Shown here piece by piece: positions 1 to 7,471 of a stretch of 64,000 nucleotides of DNA. A program made the translations under genes and the position numbers. Below the pieces are notes generated by a model, which did not search any database, was not told where the DNA came from, and saw only the letters and a list, made by a program, of their open reading frames with translations. Position 1 is the stretch's first letter. Each line of letters opens with the position of its first letter. The DNA comes from CBFDBF01 sp050304615 (GTDB lineage Bacteria; Pseudomonadota; Gammaproteobacteria; Chromatiales; Chromatiaceae): assembly GCA_050304615.1 (NCBI GenBank), contig JBNLDW010000016.1, positions 1 to 64,000 of the forward strand. The letters run 5' to 3'.

Positions 1-53
1 TGGATGATATGTTGCGGCACCCCTGGCAAACAAAGCCTTGGCAGTCTGGCCAT
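1..53 (-). CDS. REP-associated tyrosine transposase (Y1_Tnp/IS200-like), N-terminus only
   Basis: The reverse strand from base 53 reads MARLPRLCLPGVPQHII and runs off the window. This is the characteristic opening of REP-associated Y1 (IS200-like) transposases, which usually start MARLPR and continue PGxPxHxxQRG. An AAGGAAG ribosome-binding site lies just upstream of this ATG, which decides the start over two nearby ATGs in other frames. These enzymes are single-strand nucleases with one catalytic tyrosine; neither the HUH motif nor the tyrosine is inside the window, so whether the gene is intact cannot be said. Confidence 0.7.
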   Translation of the reverse strand, partial: MARLPRLCLPGVPQHII

Positions 54-108
54 TCATCTTCCTTGATCATGGTATCTTTAGACCACTATAACCAATAATT
101 CTCTAGGT

Positions 109-429
109 TTAAAATGAGTTTTTACACTGACCCCAAATATCCAATATTCCGATGTACGGCAGAATATTTAATAACATAAACCATCCACTTTTATTTAAAT
201 CATGCCAACGTTTAATCCCAGCCACCAATGACATCCAGCATGCAAATATACCCATAATAAATGCCGGAATGAGACTCATAATAAGGTCATTAAGGTCACC
301 ATCAGTGTTGCCAAAGAAAATAAAGTACAAATAGCAACATACAAATATAAAAGCAGGCACAACAAAACCATACGCCCAGTAACCCAATCTATGGATCCTG
401 CCGTTAAATGAAAGCATATCTTTAAACAT
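109..429 (-). pseudogene. DUF805 membrane protein, 3' end replaced by a repeat
   Basis: The 106-residue product begins MFKDMLSFNGRIHRLGYW, a good match to the start of DUF805 (YhaH-type) inner-membrane proteins, and has the family's GIKRWHDLNKSGWF motif and three hydrophobic segments. The last 8 or so codons (WGQCKNSF) and the stop lie inside the 35-bp direct repeat at 110-144, so the natural C-terminus, which in the family finishes the last membrane helix and a short tail, has been cut off. A GGAATG ribosome site precedes the ATG. It may still be translated, but it is best read as a truncated gene stranded among mobile-element remnants. The function of DUF805 proteins is not well defined. 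Confidence 0.7.
110..144. repeat. 35-bp direct repeat, copy 1
   Basis: This copy is identical to 666-700 and contains the core ACACTGACCCC. The same TGACCCC core recurs singly at about 634-640. The two copies enclose the truncated DUF805 gene and the IS3-type stub. TGACCCC-containing repeats are often seen beside REP-associated transposases, which fits the transposase start at bases 1-53; that link is an inference. Confidence 0.85.
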
Positions 430-447
430 ATATTCTCATTCCTTTAT

Positions 448-582
448 TTATAATAAGTGAGAGAAACAAATCGAATCAATGGCAATCTCGGCTGCAGGCC
501 TGCTTGATGACCCCATCATCCGAACTGCTTCTTCCTTGAAATCCTTAGTGTAGGTCTTGTATGGTTTATGTTTTCTGGTCAT
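448..582 (-). pseudogene. IS3-type transposase orfA stub
   Basis: Starting at ATG 582 the reverse strand gives MTRKHKPYKTYTKDFKEEAV and then RMMGSSSRPAAEIAI before the reading turns unrelated and stops after 44 residues. The first 35 residues match the N-terminal helix-turn-helix region of IS3-family OrfA proteins (consensus YTKEFKxEAVRL...SxxEIA). OrfA is normally about 90-100 residues and is followed by an integrase-type orfB; neither the rest of orfA nor orfB is present, so this is a decayed remnant. Confidence 0.75.
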
Positions 583-665
583 TTGGAAACCCCTATGTAG
601 GCGACTATTGTCGCTGATTAAAAGTCTCCGTTAAACTGTAGGAGGTTCAAGCTGACCCCTTTAAT

Positions 666-700
666 TAAAATGAGTTTTTACACTGACCCCAAATATCCAA
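666..700. repeat. 35-bp direct repeat, copy 2
   Basis: Identical to 110-144. Its right edge (base 700) is exactly where the SymE-like reading frame becomes recognisable, so this copy marks the breakpoint that removed the 5' part of that gene. Confidence 0.85.
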
Positions 701-701
701 C

Positions 702-830
702 CGGCCGGTCACGGTGCCGTGGATGCAGATGAAAGGACGCTGGCTGGAGAAGATGGGCTTTACCATCGGGGCCAAGGTCCGGGTGCAGGTCAGGCACGGC
801 AGGCTGGTGTTGACGGTTGATAAGGAGTAA
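702..830 (+). pseudogene. SymE-like toxin, 3' fragment
   Basis: The frame ending at TAA 828-830 reads VPWMQMKGRWLEKMGF and then TIGAKVRVQVRHGRLVLTVDKE. This matches the C-terminal AbrB-like swapped-hairpin part of SymE-family type I toxins (pattern KGxWLxxxGFxxGxxVxVxVxxGxxVLT). The N-terminal half and start region are missing; sequence identity to SymE ends at the border of the 35-bp repeat. SymE-like genes are common near Rhs and CDI loci, consistent with the neighbouring cdi genes. A short product could start at ATG 723 or 729 but has no clear ribosome site. Confidence 0.7.
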
Positions 831-832
831 AC

Positions 833-871
833 AAAAAAGCCCCGCTGGCGATAGGCTGGCGGGGCTTTTTT
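833..871. terminator. Bidirectional rho-independent terminator
   Basis: The arms GCCCCGC (839-845) and GCGGGGC (859-865) form a GC-rich stem, flanked by A6 on the left and T6 on the right, so the hairpin works on either strand. It ends the cdi operon on the minus strand and the SymE fragment on the plus strand. Confidence 0.85.
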
Positions 872-876
872 GTGGG

Positions 877-1512
877 TTATGGGTGTACTTTGAATTTGAT
901 CTGAGCTCCGTCCGGTAGGTCTTTAATTTGGTTGGCGATATCTGCCCTAAACTGCATACCTTCTACCGCATCAGCTAAGTACAAGTTATCCAGTTTGAAC
1001 TCACCACCCACCACAAACGGCATTTTTGGCAACAGACGCTTCCTTGCTGGAATCTGGCCGTTTTGCTGTTGCCACTGGTGCGCTAACGGATAACCAGTAA
1101 GCACCTCGTAATCATTGATGATCGCGCTTGCCCAGCCTTCTATGTCATCAGCTAAATAATCTAATGCACCTGTTTCTGGATCGAACGTATGAACCTGGTT
1201 GTTTTTGATGCAGAACTGCCCACCAAAAACATCTTCTGCAAAAAACAGGCAGCCATCAGCCAATTCACTGTAAGAACCACACCACAAAGTATTCTCGTTC
1301 CAATCAGCAAGACCAATTTCTTGCTGACTCGAATGTGTCGGAAAAACATGCAAGGCCCTTTCTAGGGCATAAAAGCCGTTACGCTGGCAAAGCATTTTCA
1401 ACAAGTCATCTGCTAAAAAACCAGCCAGGTTACGCAGTTTCCCTGACATTTCCGGCTCATGTCCACTAAGAGACGGACTTGCATTTGATAACAATTTATC
1501 CAAGCCAGTCAT
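877..1512 (-). CDS. SMI1/KNR4 (SUKH)-like immunity protein of the CDI locus
   Basis: A 211-residue soluble acidic protein with no signal peptide or membrane segment. The stretches LADWNENTLWCGSYSELADG, FFAEDVFGGQFCI and DPETGALDYLADDIEGWASA follow the SUKH fold pattern (a conserved W, an FAxDxxGxxF-like strand, then a W near the end of the domain). SUKH proteins act as immunity proteins against many nuclease tips of polymorphic toxins. The start lies 3 bases after the cdiA stop, the classic toxin-immunity arrangement, and the gene is followed by a terminator. The inferred role is binding and blocking the NucA/NucB-like tip of CdiA in the cytoplasm. The family call rests on motif pattern, so a different SUKH subgroup is possible. 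Confidence 0.75.
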   Translation of the reverse strand: MTGLDKLLSNASPSLSGHEPEMSGKLRNLAGFLADDLLKMLCQRNGFYALERALHVFPTHSSQQEIGLADWNENTLWCGSYSELADGCLFFAEDVFGGQFCIKNNQVHTFDPETGALDYLADDIEGWASAIINDYEVLTGYPLAHQWQQQNGQIPARKRLLPKMPFVVGGEFKLDNLYLADAVEGMQFRADIANQIKDLPDGAQIKFKVHP

Positions 1513-1515
1513 GCT

Positions 1516-4500
1516 CTAATCCACCACGTCTATTCGAACCGTAGTTCCGTCGGGCAAACCTCGACATTGAGCACCGATACAGGCACCAGCACCTCGGTTA
1601 TCACTAGGGTTAATGTGTCTTACGGAAGCACCTTGACCGCCCTCCTCGAACATTGCAGGCGGAAACTCATCTCGATCAAGGCCCGATCTGGTTTCGGTAC
1701 CGCGCAATGACTCCCGTCTACGTGCCGCAGCATTTGCTCGATCTATGGTTAGGGTATTTGGTTTCCCAGCAGCAACAGCATCTTCGATGTGTTGTGCTGA
1801 CTCTGGGAAGCGAGTCATACTGACCTCTACACTCTTTGGAACACCATCCCCTGCACCTTTCCCACTCCCCCACTTCTTCTCAACATAACTCGCGATCTGG
1901 TCTGCTTTCTTGTCAAGCCCAGCCTTTTCGGCCAGTTTTTTAGCGGCTTCCAGGATCTTTAGTTTACTCAAAACTACACTAGAGCCTACCTCTACACCAA
2001 GCGTCAGCGCAAATCCTTGCAGCTCTGCCTGAGTAAACTCTTCTCCACTCTGCAACCGCTTGAATACTTTATATGCCCTTTCGCCTGTTTCGTAAAGCTC
2101 ATAGGCGGTGTAGGCGGCCATGCCGATCTTTAGAAAAACTATTACAACTGGCAGTACGTTGTGCTCTGCCGCGTTGCCGGCGGTCTGCATCGCTATATCA
2201 TAATCATCGCCAGATGCTGCTGCAATCATGCCGGCTGCAATCTTGGATAGATCAAGGCCGCGTTTGCGCCAGTCCTCAAACTGCCGCTTCATTGCCGCTT
2301 CGTCATTCCCCCCACTATCCATCAGTGCCTGCAATTCGCTCTGCAGGGTCATTTCCATATGGGCTTCGGATACCGCTGCACCGGTAGCACCACCGATTGC
2401 GCCTGATTTGCAGTCGCTGCCACTAACCGCGCCCTGTATACAGCCCAGGGCGGCGTGGGCAATCTTATGGGAGATGTATTCAGCAGGGTTCGTACCATCG
2501 TGCGTTGCCTTGCTGTATGCCCCTCCTATCTCCTGCGCCGCATTCTCACCGATCACTGCCGCAGCCTCGTTGCGCAGAGAGTATTTGAGGTTGTCGCTCA
2601 GGCTGCCGCCCTGAATGGCGGTGGTCAGTGCGGCCTGGGTGGTTCCACGGATAATCCCGCGCTGGATGTCCTGGATGATCCGGTCACTCAAGGCTGCTGT
2701 GGCCGGTAGGTCTGGGCCGATACCGGCAGCTTGGGTGAAGTGTTCAGTCAATCCAGCAGTAAGGCCAGCGGTTACCGCCCCCTTCATCATGCCCTCTATA
2801 TCGAAGTTACTACTGTCTCCGGTGAACGCCACTGTCAGTAGTTGGCTGGTAAACTGTTGTGCCAGGGAGTTGACCGCTGCTGTTATTGCTATGTTTACCG
2901 CCTCGGAGACGCCCTCCAGGGCAATTGCGAACTGCGGCGCTATGACCATAGTGATAACCCGTACGATGACCGCTCCCATGGCGCTGAGGGTGGTGGTCTT
3001 GTCGTGCCACTCTCTATTTTGCAGGGTGGCGCGGACGGTGGTTATCTGCTCTTGGGTCAGGTTGTGTTCTGAGCTTAGCTGGGTGATTAGCTGCTCTTGC
3101 AGGTCCCGCATCGCTGCGCTGTTGTCTTCTCCTCCCAGCTCCGGGTCCGGCTGGTTGAAGATGATCTTTGCCGCGGTGATGGTGGAGGGTACTGCGCTCT
3201 CGCGCTGGAACCCTTTGCTCTCTATGGTGCGGGTCATGAGACCGGAGGTATCACTGAAGTGGCTCTCGTATTCGCTGTTTTTGTCGCTGATCAGCGTCAG
3301 CGCCTCGGCGGTGATACGGGCCGTCTCTGCCTCTATCTTGCTACCTACCAGGGTCAGCTCTCTTGCGCTGATGTTGACATTATTTGCCTTCAATCCGGTA
3401 GAGCCCACCAGTGAGCTGCTTTTCTGGGTGGATTGGATGTTTTTCGCACCAAACATCCCTTTGGTCTCCAGGTAGTCATCCTGGCTCTTGCGGTCCTGGA
3501 TGGAGGCGATGACAATGCTGTTATCTGCCTGCAGTTCGATCTGCTCATCTGCGGTGACATTCGACCCCTCCAGTAGGATGGAATCACCAGAGCTTATCTG
3601 GACGTTGCCTCCCTCGATCTCGCTGCCGGTATGGGTAAGTACCTGGCCGCGGTTGTAGCCGCCCTCTATATTGAAGTCGTGTTGATCATGCTTTTTGGCG
3701 CTGGTGACTATGACATTACCCAGGCTGGCGATGGTGGTATCGCCCTGTTCTGTGGCGACACGGGCGCCGGTGATATTTACACCTTCCAGGCCGACTATGG
3801 TGGTGCCATATTTTGAGGTTACTGTAGCCCGGTCGTGCAGCATCCCTTCGGTCTCGGTCTGGCCGGGGGCGTGGGTGGTCTTTCTCTCGGTAACCGCGGT
3901 CACTATGTTGACCTGGTTGGCGCTAATATCTACCTGGTCACCGCTCACTGATCCGCTGATGTTGTTAAATGTGTCGTTGGCACTGATATCCACCACGCCG
4001 TCGGAGTGCAGGCTGCCACCGAGGTTGTTGATGTCGCCGATGGACGCGAGTTGCAGGATCTCCTCCGCATCCATGCTGCCGCTGTTGGTGAGGCTTACGC
4101 TCTGGATGTTTATGTCGGTGCCCGCAATCTGACCACCACGATAGTTGGTCCGGTCCATGTTGGTGAGATAGACCTTAGGAACCAGCACCTTATGACCCTG
4201 CACTTCCTGCTGTTCCAGCCAGACTATCGGCAGAGTAAGGCGGTTGATCTGTTCCTGGGTGAGGGCCACTCCAGGGGTCAGTTCAAGGGCCTGGCTGGCG
4301 GCCAGGCCGTTCTCCATCAGGTATTTATACTGTTCGTAGTCACTGCTGTTGCCATCTATATAGCGTCTGCCGCTCTTGGCAAAGATCTGATCACGGATCA
4401 GTTTGTTTTCGTAGGCGTCATCACCCAGCCGCTTGAGTATGGCATCAGGGTCCCATTTGAGCTGGCCTATCATAAAGGATGAACTGATTGAGTTGAGAAA

Positions 4501-7437
4501 GCGGCCAAAGTCGGCGAACTCGGGGTTGGTCTCAACCAGATAGGGGTGATCCGGGTTGCTGTTGGTAACAAATAGACCAAAGTTGCCAGTAGGCAATGTA
4601 AAGCTGTTCTCTGCGGCCAGGCTATCGAGTGAGGCGTGGGCGTCGCCCCCACCCACATCTGAACTCGCCTCCAGGCCAATCGGAGCATCGTAAGATTTTT
4701 TCGCTGAGGCGCTATTGGTAACTTCGGTTGCCTGGATGTCGACGCTGCCTACCGCCTGGATGGTGCTGTAGGCGGCAACGCCTATAACCTCAGAGGTGCT
4801 CGTAGTAGGAAGTGGGGCCCAGGTGTAGTCCGGGTCATGCAGGAAGTCATCACACTCTTTGTAACAGTACTCGTACCTGCCGCTACGGTGTTTAAACCGG
4901 TGTAGCTCCTGACCTTTGTTGTTTACCTCATTTCCGGTAATGGTAATGTCACCGTTGGCCGCCATCAACCCCAGATAGTTTGTAGTGCTGTCTGCGTTTA
5001 TTGTCAGATCACCCCCGACAATAAACTCTCCAGGGGCAGATTCTTTGACAACCCGCTCCTCTGTGACTGTGTCGGTAAGATAGCGATCCGTTTCCCCGTG
5101 TATCATATCGGCAACGCCAAAATTGATAGAGTAGTATGGGCGGTCTAACGGCACAGTTCTTCTGGTGTCGCCATTATTGATCGTGCGAGTTGTAACCAGC
5201 CTCCACCCAGCATCGCCACAGCCGGGGAATAGAAGAAGTCCAAAACTGCACGATGTCGGCTCTAACCCTCGATAGATATATGGCTCTTTTTTAGCCTCAA
5301 GCAGGGCATCTATCTCCGAATCCAATATGTCCGGGTCTCTGTAGGTGACCGTGTAAGTGCCACATCTGTTGCCGGTGATTCCAGGACAACTCCCCACACC
5401 ACCGCTGCTACTAACCAGGGTGTAGTCGAGGATATAGTCATCCTCAACCGGAACTGGACTGAAGATGCTGCCGGTAGTGGCATTAGCATCAACAGGATAG
5501 AGGTAGCTACCATCAGGTCTGACAAACCGTGTGACGACATTACTCCCCCAACACATCCCCAGAATGTTCTGTTTCTCGCAGTATCTCTCCGCCACCAGCT
5601 CTTCAGTTAAAACGTAGGATTCCCCCTTTGCATCCAGGGCAGCCAATGCCTCTGCTATCATGTCGTCCCGGTATACTTGGACCGTTTGTGGCGTGACCCG
5701 CCAGGTCTCGCTTGATATGACATCCTCTTCAGTCTCAAAATCTTTTCTGGTGTTTAGCAGCTCTTCAGCAAAAACCTCTACATCTCCCAGCGCCTGTATG
5801 GTGCTGGATTCATTCCAGATCTTTTTTGTCTTATCGTTAGCGCTGTTTTTTGCCAACTTCAGGTTACCGCTACTGTAGATATTGGCCCCTTCTGTGTTAT
5901 GCAGCAGATCGACTGTATAGAGGTACATGTCACGACCGCTTAATAGAGTCTGGTTGTTTTCCAGATTCATACTACTGATCGTAAGATCCTGCGCAGCAAC
6001 AATCAGGCCGTCGTTAATAATGTCCAGATCGGATAGAACAGCCGGATCATCCGCAGTGGCCTCGGTAACAACCACCCTGCTGATATTCAGATCTCTGCCG
6101 GCCTTAAGTACCCCGCTGTTGTTAATGCTGCTGTTGGCCACTATGGCAAGATCCTGTTTGGAGCTGATCCTGCCACTGTTGTCGAGCGCACCCGCCGCAA
6201 TGGTGGTGGCATCTATCCCCTTGATCTCACCGCTGTTGTTGAGCTCTCCGCCAATATTAACTTTCACTCCGCCTGCATCCCTCAGGCTACCATCTTCATT
6301 GGCACCACCGATGATCTCGCCACTGTTGACCAGTTCTGCCGCAGCGATCGCCACCTCATTAGCGGAGGCATTCAGTCCCTCGGCAGCAACCTTGCCAGCA
6401 GCCTTAATCTCAAGCCGCTCTCTGGCATACCCGTCACCCTTCAATTCCACGTCGTCTGATCTGGACTCAATCGATGTACGGCCGGACGAGGTGTGGTTAT
6501 TCATCACAACCTTGCCATCTGCGGTCAGATCAAACCCACCTATGCCGGATATCACCTCACCCTGGATGTTAACCCCAACACCACTGTCAGACCCGACTAG
6601 ACTGATACGGTCGGCATACATGCCGCCCAGGGCGGATGAGTCAATAGATACCCCGGTGCCGGAGGCGCCATGTCCAGTCACCTGGCCGTTCTGCATATCG
6701 ACGACGTTACTGCCGGTAATGATCTCCAATTGCTTGGCGTGGACCTCTGCATTCAGCCTGGCGGCCTTGGTGATGATGGAGAGTTTGTCGAGATTGTTGG
6801 CATTGATACCGGCGCCATCGATTGTTACATCTCCAGCGGTAACATCGAGAGTAAGTGCGCCTGCGTTTACATTAGGCACGCCTGTGGTCAGGGTCGCGTT
6901 AGGGGTATTGATAAAGCCGCAGCCGTTGCAGGTTATGCCGTTCGGATTGGCGATGATGACATCCGCCCGCGTTCCAGCCACTTCTATATAACCATTGAGT
7001 GCCGAGCGGTTGCTACTGGTCACCTCGTTGAGGATCACGCTGGCGGAGCCGGATGATCTCAGGTTTGGATTGCCCTGAATAAACCCTCCCAGTTGGGTCT
7101 GGGTAAAGTTCTGGGCGGCATTGTTTAGAATCAGTCCCTGCTGGTCTACATTGAAATGCTCGTATTTATTGTGTGACAGACCGGAGGAGGTGGGGGCTGC
7201 AATGTTGACCAACGGCACCCCATTCCCGGCAGCACCTATGGTAGGACGGTTGGCCGCGGCTGCCGCCTGGTCGGCCTTGAGGTCTGCCGCCTGCAGGAGT
7301 AGCGGTTGGTAGATAAGCAGCAGACTGACGGTGCTGGCAATAAACCGTCGTGCGGTCAGTCCAAGCCAGCCTAGCTGGTGGTTGGGGGTGCACTCATTCT
7401 GGTTGGTTATTGAATGTAAGTCCGTATGCTTGTTCAT
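1516..7437 (-). CDS. cdiA: CdiA-like two-partner-secreted toxin with NucA/NucB nuclease tip
   Basis: A 1973-residue exoprotein. Residues 1-50 are an extended signal sequence ending near LLLQA-AD. The TPS secretion domain follows (about 60-300), with NPNL (123-126) and NPNGI (164-168) and a CNGC pair at 170-173. A long stretch of filamentous-haemagglutinin-type beta-helix repeats (DLTI, NNSG, GGDLTI patterns) runs to about 1450. A DUF637/pre-toxin-like segment rich in Ala and Gly (AAVIGENAAQEIGGAY, GAIGGATGAAVSEAH) lies at about 1550-1800. The last 100 residues hold LDRDEFPPAMFEEGGQGASV and a later N-R-G, the signature of NucA/NucB deoxyribonucleases. In the family, CdiA is threaded out by CdiB and delivers its C-terminus into neighbouring cells. 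It sits between cdiB and its immunity gene. It is shorter than E. coli CdiA (over 3000 residues) but within the range of TpsA proteins. Confidence 0.88.
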   Translation of the reverse strand: MNKHTDLHSITNQNECTPNHQLGWLGLTARRFIASTVSLLLIYQPLLLQAADLKADQAAAAANRPTIGAAGNGVPLVNIAAPTSSGLSHNKYEHFNVDQQGLILNNAAQNFTQTQLGGFIQGNPNLRSSGSASVILNEVTSSNRSALNGYIEVAGTRADVIIANPNGITCNGCGFINTPNATLTTGVPNVNAGALTLDVTAGDVTIDGAGINANNLDKLSIITKAARLNAEVHAKQLEIITGSNVVDMQNGQVTGHGASGTGVSIDSSALGGMYADRISLVGSDSGVGVNIQGEVISGIGGFDLTADGKVVMNNHTSSGRTSIESRSDDVELKGDGYARERLEIKAAGKVAAEGLNASANEVAIAAAELVNSGEIIGGANEDGSLRDAGGVKVNIGGELNNSGEIKGIDATTIAAGALDNSGRISSKQDLAIVANSSINNSGVLKAGRDLNISRVVVTEATADDPAVLSDLDIINDGLIVAAQDLTISSMNLENNQTLLSGRDMYLYTVDLLHNTEGANIYSSGNLKLAKNSANDKTKKIWNESSTIQALGDVEVFAEELLNTRKDFETEEDVISSETWRVTPQTVQVYRDDMIAEALAALDAKGESYVLTEELVAERYCEKQNILGMCWGSNVVTRFVRPDGSYLYPVDANATTGSIFSPVPVEDDYILDYTLVSSSGGVGSCPGITGNRCGTYTVTYRDPDILDSEIDALLEAKKEPYIYRGLEPTSCSFGLLLFPGCGDAGWRLVTTRTINNGDTRRTVPLDRPYYSINFGVADMIHGETDRYLTDTVTEERVVKESAPGEFIVGGDLTINADSTTNYLGLMAANGDITITGNEVNNKGQELHRFKHRSGRYEYCYKECDDFLHDPDYTWAPLPTTSTSEVIGVAAYSTIQAVGSVDIQATEVTNSASAKKSYDAPIGLEASSDVGGGDAHASLDSLAAENSFTLPTGNFGLFVTNSNPDHPYLVETNPEFADFGRFLNSISSSFMIGQLKWDPDAILKRLGDDAYENKLIRDQIFAKSGRRYIDGNSSDYEQYKYLMENGLAASQALELTPGVALTQEQINRLTLPIVWLEQQEVQGHKVLVPKVYLTNMDRTNYRGGQIAGTDINIQSVSLTNSGSMDAEEILQLASIGDINNLGGSLHSDGVVDISANDTFNNISGSVSGDQVDISANQVNIVTAVTERKTTHAPGQTETEGMLHDRATVTSKYGTTIVGLEGVNITGARVATEQGDTTIASLGNVIVTSAKKHDQHDFNIEGGYNRGQVLTHTGSEIEGGNVQISSGDSILLEGSNVTADEQIELQADNSIVIASIQDRKSQDDYLETKGMFGAKNIQSTQKSSSLVGSTGLKANNVNISARELTLVGSKIEAETARITAEALTLISDKNSEYESHFSDTSGLMTRTIESKGFQRESAVPSTITAAKIIFNQPDPELGGEDNSAAMRDLQEQLITQLSSEHNLTQEQITTVRATLQNREWHDKTTTLSAMGAVIVRVITMVIAPQFAIALEGVSEAVNIAITAAVNSLAQQFTSQLLTVAFTGDSSNFDIEGMMKGAVTAGLTAGLTEHFTQAAGIGPDLPATAALSDRIIQDIQRGIIRGTTQAALTTAIQGGSLSDNLKYSLRNEAAAVIGENAAQEIGGAYSKATHDGTNPAEYISHKIAHAALGCIQGAVSGSDCKSGAIGGATGAAVSEAHMEMTLQSELQALMDSGGNDEAAMKRQFEDWRKRGLDLSKIAAGMIAAASGDDYDIAMQTAGNAAEHNVLPVVIVFLKIGMAAYTAYELYETGERAYKVFKRLQSGEEFTQAELQGFALTLGVEVGSSVVLSKLKILEAAKKLAEKAGLDKKADQIASYVEKKWGSGKGAGDGVPKSVEVSMTRFPESAQHIEDAVAAGKPNTLTIDRANAAARRRESLRGTETRSGLDRDEFPPAMFEEGGQGASVRHINPSDNRGAGACIGAQCRGLPDGTTVRIDVVD

Positions 7438-7471
7438 GTTTTAATTCCCCTTAACTTCTTACCTGATTCCC

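Noticed and set aside
2615..6991. Long open frames on the plus strand opposite cdiA (one of 354 residues, one of 286).
   Set aside because: They are antisense to a well-supported 1973-residue protein, lack ribosome sites and family motifs, and arise from its codon usage.
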